A DNA stretch of 64,000 nucleotides from Sphingomonas sp. PAMC26645 (GTDB lineage: Bacteria; Pseudomonadota; Alphaproteobacteria; Sphingomonadales; Sphingomonadaceae), in contig NZ_CP039249.1 of NCBI RefSeq assembly GCF_004795835.1, positions 4,005,001 through 4,069,000 on the forward strand, given 5' to 3'. Positions 1-8,675 of the stretch are shown here, in pieces. Under the pieces are notes generated by a model, which saw only the letters and a program-made list of their open reading frames with translations, had not been told where the DNA came from and did not search any database. The first letter of the stretch is position 1, and each line of letters opens with the position of its first letter. The translations under genes were made by a program, and so were the position numbers.

Positions 1-1
1 A

Positions 2-388
2 GGCCGCCTTGTCGGCCGTGTCGCGTTCGCCGACCGCCATTGGATCGACCGGGTCATCGGCTACGGCATCGCGGCGCACGAGGGCGCATTGTTCGGCATC
101 ACCAATCAGATTCTCGGAACGCTAACCGCGCTGCTGCTGACCGTCCTCGCCGTTTCGGGCGGAGTCATGTGGTGGCGGAGGCGACCGACGGGTTTGCTGG
201 GCGCACCATTGCCGCAGAACCGTCCGCGCTTTCGGATCGGGTTGGTAGCAGCGATCGTCGGGCTTGGGGTCTACATGCCGCTGTTCGGCACGACACTCGT
301 GATCGTCCTCGTAGTAGAATGGGTTGTCCTGCGCCGCATTCCCATGACGCGACGCTGGCTGGGGCTGGGACGAGCAGCTTCTTGCTGA
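2..388 (+). CDS. PepSY-associated membrane protein, C-terminal part
   Basis: The reading frame is open from the left edge and stops at TGA 386-388, so only the last 128 residues are present. A region with the sequence YGIAAHEG is followed by a hydrophobic segment and the motif VSGGVMWWRRRP, then two further hydrophobic segments. This arrangement is typical of the C-terminus of PepSY-associated transmembrane (PiuB-like) proteins, inner-membrane proteins often linked to iron-siderophore uptake or reduction. The function of this copy cannot be tested without the missing N-terminus. Codon use is ordinary for the window. Confidence 0.8.
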   Translation, partial: GRLVGRVAFADRHWIDRVIGYGIAAHEGALFGITNQILGTLTALLLTVLAVSGGVMWWRRRPTGLLGAPLPQNRPRFRIGLVAAIVGLGVYMPLFGTTLVIVLVVEWVVLRRIPMTRRWLGLGRAASC

Positions 389-619
389 AGGGGATGCTGG
401 AACAGTAGGTGTGATCGCACGGCGCCGGTCGCTATCCACCTGACGAGCCGTTCGCCCCTGTGCCTCGACCGTATTTGACAGTGTCATGCTCCAACGCAAG
501 GCAGCCCATACATCACGGGCGTTTTTAGCCTGACACGCCGACGGATATCGACGCGATGGCGCCGAGACGTCGGAACCCTCCCCCATCCTCCCGCGCTTGA
601 GCCATGAAGGAGAGACGGC

Positions 620-985
620 ATGGACGACCAGCGCGTGTGGGAATTCGAAGGCAGCCTATGGGATGCCAGCGACGAGCATTACCAGGACCGGATCGACGAG
701 GAGATCGTCATGGTCTTGCCCCGGCCACCTTATGTCTTCCAGGGGCAGGAAGCGAAGGATGCGGTCAAGGCTACGCCCGATTGGGATACAGTTGAGCTAT
801 CGGATCGACGAGTGTCACGACCTCAAGAGGGCCTGATCGTCGTTGCGTACACCGCGCGATGCGCGAGCGGCGACGAAAAGTACGAGGCACTTTGCACCTC
901 GACTTTGCGGATGCGGGGAAACGACGATTGGCTGGTCGTCCAACATCAGCAGACGCCACCCTTGACCGCCAGCGTCGAGGCCTGA
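620..985 (+). CDS. SnoaL-like / DUF4440 family protein
   Basis: A 121-residue protein with the size and pattern of a single NTF2-like cone domain: an N-terminal helix (about 1-30), then beta strands ending in a segment LVVQHQQTP typical of DUF4440/SnoaL-like proteins. Such proteins are cytosolic and may bind or isomerise small molecules; no substrate can be deduced. The start is supported by AAGGAGAG seven bases upstream. An earlier ATG at 604 lies in a different frame and includes this ribosome binding site. It appears monocistronic, followed by a hairpin at 997-1034. Confidence 0.75.
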   Translation: MDDQRVWEFEGSLWDASDEHYQDRIDEEIVMVLPRPPYVFQGQEAKDAVKATPDWDTVELSDRRVSRPQEGLIVVAYTARCASGDEKYEALCTSTLRMRGNDDWLVVQHQQTPPLTASVEA

Positions 986-996
986 CCGCTGGGTTG

Positions 997-1034
997 CCGT
1001 TGCGCCCGATACATCCCTGTAACAGGCGCAACGG
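997..1034 (+). terminator. Hairpin downstream of the SnoaL-like gene
   Basis: Perfect 10-base arms (CCGTTGCGCC at 997-1006 and its complement at 1025-1034) flank an 18-base loop, twelve bases after the SnoaL-like stop codon. There is no T-run, so termination is inferred from position only. Confidence 0.4.
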
Positions 1035-1084
1035 TACTAAACCGGGAAGTCAGCGCCCCCATTGCTGGTGTGATCCCAACAGCC

Positions 1085-1711
1085 TCAACTGCGACCGGTT
1101 ATCGCGACCAATGGATCGCCCAGGCGACCGTCTGCAAGTAGGGAAGCCGTGGCATCGCGGAACCCTGCTGTCTCCAGATAGAGGCGGACAAGCGATGCGT
1201 GGCCCTGCGTATCAAGAGCACGCCAGACCGCCACGGCCTTGGTCGGGAAGCAGCGGTTCGAGAAGCTTATGATGACGCGGCCTTCCGGCTTAAGCACACG
1301 ACGAACCTCGCGCAGTACCGCCAGGGGGTGTTGCAGATATTGAACCCCGACACAGATCAGTACGGCATCGTAGCGCGCGTCCTCTTCGGACAACTCAGGC
1401 ACATCGTTAAGGTCTTGGACGAACCAGCGATCGAGGCGCGGGTTGGCCGCGAGTTCCTCTGCGTTCATGCCGTGGCCGACGACCTCGCCATAGGCGACGC
1501 CGTCCGGCAGGTGGCTCACCCAACTCGACATGAGGTCGAGCACCCGCCCGCTAGCGGGGATCGCATCGCGGTACAGGCTGGTCAGTGCACCTACTGCTGC
1601 CTCGTCGATGTGCGTGACTAAACGCGGGGGCGCGTAGAAGCCCAGGTCGTCGCCATCATCCTGTCGGTCGAAGGCCTGCGCCGGCAGTCCCAACTCGATC
1701 GCTTCGGTCAC
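1085..1711 (-). CDS. Class I SAM-dependent methyltransferase
   Basis: A 208-residue protein of the Methyltransf_11 type. Motif I is the unusual glycine-poor form VLDLMSSWVSHLPD (about residues 56-69), seen in a known subgroup of small bacterial methyltransferases. Motif IV is YDAVLICVGVQYL and a later segment reads VLKPEGRVIISFSN. The last third carries the loop and strands expected to close the fold. The protein should bind S-adenosylmethionine in the cytosol; the methyl acceptor is unknown. It lies just upstream (lower coordinates) of a frameshifted SDR on the same strand, so the two may once have been cotranscribed. Confidence 0.85.
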   Translation of the reverse strand: MTEAIELGLPAQAFDRQDDGDDLGFYAPPRLVTHIDEAAVGALTSLYRDAIPASGRVLDLMSSWVSHLPDGVAYGEVVGHGMNAEELAANPRLDRWFVQDLNDVPELSEEDARYDAVLICVGVQYLQHPLAVLREVRRVLKPEGRVIISFSNRCFPTKAVAVWRALDTQGHASLVRLYLETAGFRDATASLLADGRLGDPLVAITGRS

Positions 1712-1786
1712 GCGGTGAACCCCTCCAATGCAAAGCCGCCAGTATCCGCGACCACAGCGTCACCACAAGATAGCGGTTGTCCTCAA

Positions 1787-2763
1787 TCACCGGCGGCGGC
1801 CGAGCCAGACACCGACCCCCGCAAGGCCCAGAACCGCCATGCCGCCAGCCGCGGCTGCCACCTTGCGCCCCCGGTGTGGATCGCGCCGGCCACCATCTGG
1901 GCCGGCAGGGACGCCAGGTTCGAACAACACCCCATCGCTGTCGTCGCCGTTGGGCGCGCGGGCCGACCAGGTGTCGAGGAAGCCACTCATGATCGCCGCC
2001 AGCAGGTTCGGCGCCGCGAACTCGCCGAGTTTGAATGCAATTGCCGGCGCGCCGACCGCGGTAAGGTTACGAGGGTGCGTGGCAAGCCGCACGACTGCCT
2101 TCGCCACCGTCTCCGGTGCGAGCGAACCGGGGGGAAGCGAAAGCCGGGCACCGGTATAGTTGCCAGCATGGTCCACGCCGGGCGTATCGACGAAGGTTGG
2201 GCAGACGTCGCATATGTGAATGTACGGGCGCTTCGATACCTCACCGCGCAACGCGGAACTGAATCCGCGCAACCCGAACTTGCTCGCCGAATAGGCCCGG
2301 CATAAGGCGTAGCGACAAAACCGCCGGCTGAGATCATGTGTACCCAAGTGCCGTGATCCTGCGCGAGGAAGATCGGCAGTACGGCATGGACGTCGTTCAT
2401 GTGGGCGACGAGGTTCACATCGACGACACGGGCATGATCCGCGATCGGGACGTCTTCGTACCGGCCAAGCACGCCAATGCCTTCGCAGCTGAACCACAGG
2501 TCAATGCCGCCGAGCAGATTGCGCGCCTCGGCAGCGAACACGGCCACTGCGCCTGCATCGGTGCAGTCGACTGGACGGACGATCGCGCTGCCGCCAGCTT
2601 CGACGCAGCGCTGCGCGACGTCGTCCAGCCCGTCCTTGCCACGAGACCCCAGGACAAGCCGCGCTCCCGCTTTGGCGAAAGCCACCGCCGTTGCCGCGCC
2701 GATACCGCTTGATGCACCGGTTATCACGACACGCCGCCCGGCCAGGTTACGATCAGCGCTCAT
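1787..2763 (-). pseudogene. SDR family oxidoreductase with a single frameshift
   Basis: Two overlapping frames together encode one short-chain dehydrogenase of about 325 residues. The first frame starts at ATG 2763 and carries the Rossmann motif TGASSGIG and the NNAG-region equivalent. The second carries the catalytic YSASK motif and a C-terminal membrane-anchor-like segment ending WLGRRR. The frames meet at about 2293-2300, where the coding strand reads gccGGGcctat; one more G would restore the expected TPYAGAYSASK. So a one-base deletion in a G run, or a sequencing error there, breaks the gene between the cofactor and catalytic halves. The substrate is unknown. Confidence 0.8.
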
Positions 2764-2923
2764 CGGATGATCCTCAAGGCGGCGGCCTTTACACCTTCGG
2801 GAAGACAACGCGGCCGCGTTAGACGAACTGTCTTATCATCATGCATAAACACTAAACGTCCCGAAGGCGCTGGGGTGTCCACCCAACCCCGCGCGATGTT
2901 CCTTGAAAGTAATCCCAGGTTGA

Positions 2924-3223
2924 TCAGTTCGGATTGGTATGCGGTTCCTTGGGGCCATCGTTCAAAGACCTGAGCTGGGCTTCGCGAGTTGGGTTTCCAC
3001 TCCCGCGGTACGGAACCGGGATATCGATAGGGCTGTTCGGCGTCGCACCACCGCTAAGTTTCCCCGATCCGTTCAAGCCACCCGCGGCATCGGCACCGCC
3101 TAGCCCCTCGCCGCCCGGCGTTTTGGTCATCTGCGCATCGTCTAAAACGGTCGCAGCGCTCTCCGTGTCGTTCGGCTCCGGCTTCACGTCGTCAGCCACA
3201 ATGTTCGGCTGTTCGGTCGCCAT
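2924..3223 (-). CDS. Small hypothetical protein, low complexity
   Basis: A 99-residue protein rich in Gly, Pro, Asp, Glu and Asn with no hydrophobic segment and no recognisable domain, so it is probably disordered and soluble. The strong ribosome binding site AAAGGAGATCGAC directly before ATG 3223 is the best evidence that it is translated. It is divergent from the small gene at 3457. I do not recognise the family and assign no function. Confidence 0.55.
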   Translation of the reverse strand: MATEQPNIVADDVKPEPNDTESAATVLDDAQMTKTPGGEGLGGADAAGGLNGSGKLSGGATPNSPIDIPVPYRGSGNPTREAQLRSLNDGPKEPHTNPN

Positions 3224-3456
3224 GTCGATCTCCTTTGCTCGCTCTAAAACCTTTCAAGCGGAGCTAGTTTCCCATCAATTCAACGAATCAAATGCTCGTT
3301 GCTAGAACACGGGAGCCCCGAGAATACCGTCTCGGCCCGCCCCCCGATGGCCAATTCGTCCAGCATCACCCGGGAGGACAAGAGGCAAATTCCGCCGCTC
3401 CGCCCTCAAGGATATGTTCCAAAATCTACGCGTTTGAACATCGACACAGGGAGAGC

Positions 3457-3777
3457 ATGATGCCCGATACGTTCAAACCAACTGCGAAGATCGCCGCCAA
3501 TGCGAAGAAGGGGCTAAAGTTACGCGACGATTTCGGACGAGGCGGTACGGACGTCGGGGTTCGTCGTGCCGAGCAATTGGCAGCGCAGGACGACGTGACC
3601 ACCGAGGATGTGAAGTCGATGCACAGCTACTTCGCTCGTCACGAGGTCGATAAAGACGGCAAAACGCATGAGTGGGGATCGGACACTGATCCGTCCGCGG
3701 GCTACATCGCTTGGCTTCTCTGGGGAGGCGATGAGGGCAAGGAATGGGCAGATCGACACGTCGAGAAGCTCGACTAG
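3457..3777 (+). CDS. Small conserved protein with WLLWGGDEG motif
   Basis: A 106-residue protein when started at ATG 3457 (or 3460), preceded by AGGGAGAGC. The frame is open further upstream, but that part has no good start signal and an unrelated composition. The C-terminal half contains RGGTDVGVRRAEQL, SYFARHEVDKDG and GYIAWLLWGGDEGKEWAD. This pattern is known from small bacterial proteins and from pieces of phage head or DNA-associated proteins. The biochemical role is not established as far as I know. No membrane segment is present. Confidence 0.65.
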   Translation: MMPDTFKPTAKIAANAKKGLKLRDDFGRGGTDVGVRRAEQLAAQDDVTTEDVKSMHSYFARHEVDKDGKTHEWGSDTDPSAGYIAWLLWGGDEGKEWADRHVEKLD

Positions 3778-3906
3778 AAGGCTGTCGGAGCGGAAGATCG
3801 CGATCACGATCGTTATCAATAAAGATCGACCACCACTTTTACCGCGGAGGGCCGGCAGCATGCCGTTAGCGCTCCCCGTCCCCTGAAATCGATCGGCGCC
3901 TGTCAG

Positions 3907-4443
3907 ATGTACGTTCTTATTTTTGCCGCGGCCGCAGCGCTAGTGCAATCGCCGGTTGCTGCATCCGTGGTGAAGCCAGGCACGATATCGATCGTGGCTG
4001 CTGATCGTCCGACCACGTCTCCCGCTATCACGAAAACGTTCACGGACGCCGTGCAGCGAACCCTCCTTCGAACGGCTTTCCTGCCCCTGCCCGACGCAGA
4101 CCACAGCCTTTACGTCGCCAAGGTCGAGGTATCGCAGACCCAGCGCGGCGTCGTCCGGTCCGGCACCGACCGGTCGGATCGACCGGGCATGGCGGCCGGG
4201 CTCGGAGGCCTGTCGCTGACTTTGCCCTCGGGCAAGGATCAGTTGCATGGCCTGATCGTCACCCGTCTCGAGGTGACCGTGTCGCTGCGCCGTGACAATC
4301 ACGTTGTCTGGACGGGACAGGCGACCACAGTACGCGCAAGCGGGACGCGAACAGGCGAACCCTCGGCTGTTGCCGCAGTTCTGTCCGATGCCCTCCTGAG
4401 ATGGTTTCCCCGGCAGCTGCCCGGACCGCTGTCTGTGCCATAA
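3907..4443 (+). CDS. Hypothetical exported protein
   Basis: A 178-residue protein beginning with a short hydrophobic stretch (residues 1-19, ending VAAS) that reads as a Sec signal peptide without a lipobox cysteine. The mature part alternates strands such as LYVAKVEVSQTQRGVV and RLEVTVSLRRDNHVVWTGQAT, which suggests a periplasmic beta-rich fold. No catalytic motif is visible. I do not recognise the family. No ribosome binding site stands out before ATG 3907, but the signal peptide supports this start. Confidence 0.6.
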   Translation: MYVLIFAAAAALVQSPVAASVVKPGTISIVAADRPTTSPAITKTFTDAVQRTLLRTAFLPLPDADHSLYVAKVEVSQTQRGVVRSGTDRSDRPGMAAGLGGLSLTLPSGKDQLHGLIVTRLEVTVSLRRDNHVVWTGQATTVRASGTRTGEPSAVAAVLSDALLRWFPRQLPGPLSVP

Positions 4444-4513
4444 GGTTGACTGGCAAAGCGGTCGTCAGACCCTGATCTTCGACAACACGCGCACCGTGAC
4501 ATTGCCGCGCCTG

Positions 4514-4930
4514 TCAAGCTTCCGCCCGTAGAGCAATGCCATCGACGACGACGATCAACGGAGTGGTTGGACAATCCCACGTCATCCTCACCGGCGCAAC
4601 AAGTCCGGCATAAGCCCTACGCGCAACGAGTGATTCAAAAGTGCCCTTACCGCCTTTGGCTTGGTGATCAGTATCTTTGCCAGCCCCTGACCAAAACTTT
4701 AGCACCACCCGAAAATGGACCCCGTTGACGTCCTGTCGGCCAAGCGAAGCCGTCCCAATGGTGTAGGCGGTGTGCGCGGGGTCGGGCATCTTCCCCTTGA
4801 ACGTCTCTTGCCAATAGCGCGCGTACCCTGCAATCGCGTCATAAGGCATCGGAGGAAATGATTCGCGCAGCCGACCTCTAGCGCCCCCGCCACGGCGGAA
4901 GACGGGCCCCTTGGTGATCGCGCTCACCAC
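4514..4930 (-). CDS. Hypothetical protein
   Basis: A 138-residue frame with a GTG start at 4930; an internal ATG at 4849 would give 111 residues. The segment from MPYDAIAGYARYW through VRMTWDCPTTPLIVVVDGIALR has a normal protein composition, with strands and helices but no membrane segment. No domain was recognised. Neither start has a convincing Shine-Dalgarno sequence, so both the start and the gene itself are moderately uncertain. Confidence 0.45.
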   Translation of the reverse strand: MVSAITKGPVFRRGGGARGRLRESFPPMPYDAIAGYARYWQETFKGKMPDPAHTAYTIGTASLGRQDVNGVHFRVVLKFWSGAGKDTDHQAKGGKGTFESLVARRAYAGLVAPVRMTWDCPTTPLIVVVDGIALRAEA

Positions 4931-5145
4931 CCGCGGAGCCCGATGCGGCTCAGTGGATTAGCGGACAGTGATCCCTAAGCCCCCTGCCCTTTCGTTAACG
5001 CGGGCGTGAAGCCTTGCGCAAAAGTGCGTTGAAGGTTTTCGCGCGGCTTTATACTAGCACCGGATCAGCTACTTTGGTCGCCTCGCGCTCGGCAACCGCA
5101 CCTAGCAACACGCGTAAAGGTAAATCGTCAGGATTTTGGGCCGCA

Positions 5146-5976
5146 ATGAATTATCGTCATTCCTTCCATGCCGGCAACAGCGCCGATGTGGTGAAGCACA
5201 GCCTACTGATCGCGCTCGTCCGGGCCTTGCAACAAAAAGAGGGCGCGCTGACCCTGATCGACACTCATGCCGGCTGCGGTCTGTATGACCTTGGCGGCGA
5301 GGATGCCCGGCGCACCGGCGAGGCCATGCAGGGCGTGCTGCGGGCCTTTGCCGACCCGAACCCCTTGCTGAACGACTACCGCGCCGCCGTGCAGGCGGTG
5401 AATGTCGGGGCCGAGCCGCATCTGTACCCCGGATCCCCGCGGATACTGGCGCAGCTTCTGCGGCCGCAGGACTTCCTGATCCTGAACGAAAAGCATCCCG
5501 AGGACGCCTATACCCTGCGCGGCGTGATGCGCGACACACCCGCTGCCGTGCATGAGCGCGACGCCTACGAGCTTTGGCTGGCAATGCTGCCGCCCCGAAC
5601 CGCGCGCGGCGTGGTGGTGGTCGACCCGCCGTACGAGCAGACCGATGAACGCGCCCGTATCACAGCCACCCTTGCGGCTGCCTCTCGCAAATGGGCGCAT
5701 GGCGTGACGGTGATCTGGTATCCGCTGAAAGACCGCGCCACGCATTGGCAGTGGAAGGAAGAGTTACGAAAGCTCGGTATCCCGAAATTGCTGGGGGTGG
5801 AGCATTGGTTGTACGATGGCGATCAGCCCGGCATCTATAACGGCGCAGGCCTTTATATCGTCAACCCGCCCTACGCTTTCGTGCAGGCGCTGCCGCCTTT
5901 GCTGGAAATCCTGCGCACTGTATTGGCGCCGGAGGGGCACGGGGGCGAGATCACAACCGAGTGGTTGCGCGATTAA
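5146..5976 (+). CDS. rlmJ: 23S rRNA (adenine2030-N6)-methyltransferase
   Basis: This 276-residue protein matches RlmJ (formerly YhiR), which methylates A2030 of 23S rRNA using S-adenosylmethionine. The N-terminus MNYRHSFHAGNSADVVKH is the family hallmark. It is followed by the SAM-site segment DTHAGCGLYDL (about residues 39-49) and the catalytic motif VVVDPPYEQ (DPPY) near residue 160. The length is close to the E. coli enzyme (280). The frame extends 44 codons upstream of 5146, but the conserved N-terminus and the AGGA before it favour this start. It stands alone and borders a genomic scar on its right. Confidence 0.95.
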   Translation: MNYRHSFHAGNSADVVKHSLLIALVRALQQKEGALTLIDTHAGCGLYDLGGEDARRTGEAMQGVLRAFADPNPLLNDYRAAVQAVNVGAEPHLYPGSPRILAQLLRPQDFLILNEKHPEDAYTLRGVMRDTPAAVHERDAYELWLAMLPPRTARGVVVVDPPYEQTDERARITATLAAASRKWAHGVTVIWYPLKDRATHWQWKEELRKLGIPKLLGVEHWLYDGDQPGIYNGAGLYIVNPPYAFVQALPPLLEILRTVLAPEGHGGEITTEWLRD

Positions 5977-6301
5977 GGGTAACCCGTCGCCACCCCATTC
6001 TTTCAAAGGGGGTATCACCACACCGCAGACTTCAAATTGATATCTCGCGAGATCCGCTCGATGTTGGCTGGCTATCGCGGCCTGCGCTTCGCGTTTCCTA
6101 AGAGTGCTGGTAGGTCTGCTTTCTCTAGAAAAATATCGATTGGCGAAGACGCTATGAGCAGTAACTAAAGTAGTTTTTACTGTCCTCGAAAGCCGCGGCC
6201 GCTTGTAGACGCGTAGTCTGACATGAACAACCTAAAGTCATTAGACGCGAAATCGCGGCTTGAACAGCCGCCGGGTCTGGCAAAGGCATTGGCTTTGTGG
6301 G
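5977..6301. other. Intergenic, nothing recognised
   Basis: About 325 bases with lower GC than the neighbouring genes. No open frame of quality, no repeat copy and no clear hairpin were found. It lies between rlmJ and the decayed IS and may be part of the same inserted material. Confidence 0.4.
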
Positions 6302-7330
6302 TCACGCTGCCATATTAATGTTGTCTGCTACACTATAATATTGGCGTTTGGCTTCGGCAGGCAGGGTGTTGCCGACCGCGCCGACTGACGGCTTAATCTC
6401 GGCTGTGGCGGTCCACTCGACGTACGTGATCGACGCGTATCGCGAGCCGCAGTCGCTGTGGTGAAAGATGCCGCCGCGTGGGACCGGCCCGCGGCCGTGA
6501 AGGGCTTGCCCGATCGCGTTTGGGACGAATGCGAAATGTTGTTCCGTTGGCACGCCACCCGACGCCCCGGCGGGCGTGGTTGTCGATGACGAAGCCTGTC
6601 CTGAACCTGTCGAAGAGTCGACGTAGACGAACCTGCCCCAGTCACAACGTAGGTGGAGTCCGACACCCACTGCATGTTCGGCGCTGGGGCGTAGAACTGC
6701 CGGTTGACGGGATCGCGCGGGCACGGCGCCGCTTTATCGCTGATGGTCGTGCGCACCGGCTTGACGCGAATTACCTGTGCCAAGCCGATCTCGCGCATCA
6801 GCGTTTCCATAGTACAACGAGAGATTGCGCAGCCCTCCCCCATCATCTGCCGGCCGACCTTATGTGCACCTTAGGCCGGCTAGTTCTCTGCGAACATACG
6901 GGCTATCTCAGGCTTAACGGCCACATCCTGCCGCGCCGGCGCCGGTAGGCGCGTCAAATTCTGTCGCTGCGCGACGCGCTCATGATATGTGAATGGGGCG
7001 ATCAGCAAGATGCGGCAGATCGGCGCGACCCCGTGGACACTAGTTATCGTCAATGATCGTGATCATCGCCAGAACGGGTAGTCGAGTTACACCTTAGCAA
7101 ATACGCGAATGCCCCTCAGGCAGGCAGGACAGGCTTACGCAGTATATCGTTGGCCTGCCGCCGTTCGCGGACCTCGCGCTCTAGCATCTTCGCCTCGTCA
7201 GCGACCTCGGTTGAAACATCGGCGTGCCTACCGTTGTTCACCTCTGCCTTCTTGACCTATTCACGCTTAGTTTGCGGAACAGCGCAGCCTCGCGCCAGCC
7301 CAAGGTCTACCCAGCGCTGAGCGGGCGACA
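6302..7330 (-). mobile_element. Decayed IS3-family insertion sequence (orfA/orfB remnants)
   Basis: On the minus strand, pieces of an IS3-family transposase appear in order. The orfA-like end (about 7130-7330) contains ADEAKMLEREVRERRQANDILRK. The orfB start (about 6900-7020) reads VAPICRILLIAPFTYHERVAQRQ. Further on come ISRCTMETLMREIGL, KPVRTTISDKAAPCPRDPVNRQF, NMQWVSDSTYVVT and finally HHSDCGSRYASITYVEW. These are the DDE integrase core segments, but the frame changes several times, a TAG interrupts it near 6888 and the end is lost. The element cannot make an active transposase. Terminal inverted repeats were not identified. Confidence 0.85.
6594..6618. repeat. 25-bp repeat fragment inserted in the dead transposase
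   Basis: Between transposase codons that should be contiguous (…VY-V and FVID…) there are 25 extra bases containing TTCGACAGGTTCAGGACAGG on the minus strand. This resembles a short dispersed repeat core (CTTCGACAGGCTCAG-like) that I know from many alphaproteobacterial genomes. It shifts the orfB frame. Confidence 0.5.
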
Positions 7331-7603
7331 TCGCTTGAGGCGACGAAGGTAGTTTCATTTTTCTGCCGTAACGATCAAACATGAGGCTTGTGTTACGGAA
7401 AATGACTCAGCCCGTAGGATTGGACAGGTGAGGACTGCATGGCGCCTTTGTCTTGGTCAGTGGGATGAACGGTTCCCGAATAGGTCGCAGAAACCTTTTA
7501 AACGGGTAATCCCTCTCGTGATCGAAAACCGCGCGTCATGACGCTCAGTTTCAGGAGTTGGGGTTCCGACAAACCCGGGGTGGGTCAATCCGCTGGCTCT
7601 AAG

Positions 7604-7899
7604 CTGCATCCGAACCTGAGCCGTTTGCATTCTAAGAAGGCGGGATGGGTTATCGCGGCGTTCGAGAGCAACGCGGTAAAACGCAGGCGTTCGAACGGTT
7701 GCGCGCGCTCATCGAGGCGGTGGTGCTGACGCCGGAAGACGGCAATCTAGCCATCGACCTGCGCGGCGAGTTGGCATCGATGCTGACGCTATGCGCTGGA
7801 GCAAAAACGCAAAAAGCCTCCGCGGCGGTGACCGAGGAGGTGTTGCAAATCAAGTTGGTTGCGGGGACAGGATTTGAACCTGCGACCTTCAGGTTATGA
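7604..7899 (+). pseudogene. C-terminal remnant of a large serine recombinase
   Basis: Only the last hundred or so residues of a Pin/resolvase-type large serine recombinase remain. One frame carries LHPNLSRLHSKKAGWVIAA. After a frameshift near 7675 the next carries AFERLRALIEAVVLTPEDG, then LAIDLRGELASMLTL and the C-terminus LVAGTGFEPATFRL. That C-terminus is the well-known read-out of a tRNA 3' end, because these recombinases are encoded hard against their tRNA attachment site. The catalytic N-terminal domain is absent, so the recombinase is inactive. Confidence 0.85.
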
Positions 7900-7900
7900 G
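7856..7900 (-). repeat. Attachment site: 3' half of an initiator tRNA-Met (CAU) gene
   Basis: Read on the minus strand, the 45 bases start at the anticodon loop CTCATAA. They continue through the 3' anticodon stem, variable loop, T arm (GCAGG TTCAAAT CCTGT) and acceptor strand to CCA. The 5' half (D arm and 5' anticodon stem) is missing: the bases beyond 7900 cannot pair. So this is not a functional tRNA but an att half-site for an element that targets the fMet tRNA gene. It overlaps the end of the recombinase remnant. Confidence 0.85.
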
Positions 7901-8675
7901 TACGTGTTGCTAATGTTTAGACAACTGAGAAAGATGCTAAATATATTTTTTTGACCAGCAATGTGCTAGGGATTGTGCTAATTTGTCCAACCCCTTTTCC
8001 GTTCTCATCCTTTGGCCCCTGCTATCGGGGAGGACAGGCCGTTTGGCTTCCGGCGCGCACCCGACTTGATACCGTTCCTTTAGCCCTGAATGTAACAGCC
8101 CAATCTACAGAACCGGCTAACAACCTTGCCGCGCCTTTTGACGTTCTCAAACGAATCCAGTCTATTTCCGTCATGGCCGACGCAAGACTGAACCATGCCC
8201 CCAAACTGCCAGAAATTGGCTGTTCGCGCACGAAGGCCAGCGCAAACGAGTGTCCACCATTTGCCTGTCAGCAGTCGACGATTGCGTGAGTGTCCATGAC
8301 ATCGGCATGGTAGGTCTCGACTGGCACCCAATGAATCAGATCGCTGTGGCAACCGCGGCTTGCATCCAGATGGAGCAGCAGCAGGTTACTGCGTTCCGCT
8401 TGACTATTGCAGGCATTGATCAAGACGCGACTGTTGACATACTGCTTTGCGGACGAACCACTTCAGGGCCTATCAACTGACCACGTAATTTTAAGCCGGA
8501 AGCCGAGCCAAACTATAAAAGCGGTGACAGATGTTACTACCACTTCGCGAGCGGTCGTAATACAAGTTGCGTCCGGTCTGGCTGACATTTTTCGCAGAAG
8601 ATCACTATTAGATGCAGTACAGTTTCTACCCTACTTGAATGACTCGAATGCGGTTGGGTTCGGAGTTAAACCGGA
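7901..8675. other. Intergenic, AT-richer, nothing recognised
   Basis: About 775 bases between the att half-site and the dGTPase gene. The short frames here have neither ribosome binding sites nor protein-like composition. No repeat copy, hairpin or RNA gene was recognised. It may be residual foreign DNA. Confidence 0.4.

Noticed and set aside
7856..7900. Functional tRNA-Met gene
   Set aside because: Only the 3' half is present; no D arm or 5' anticodon and acceptor strands pair beyond 7900.
7951..8289. 112-codon plus-strand frame near the att scar
   Set aside because: No ribosome binding site and no protein-like pattern; the region looks non-coding.
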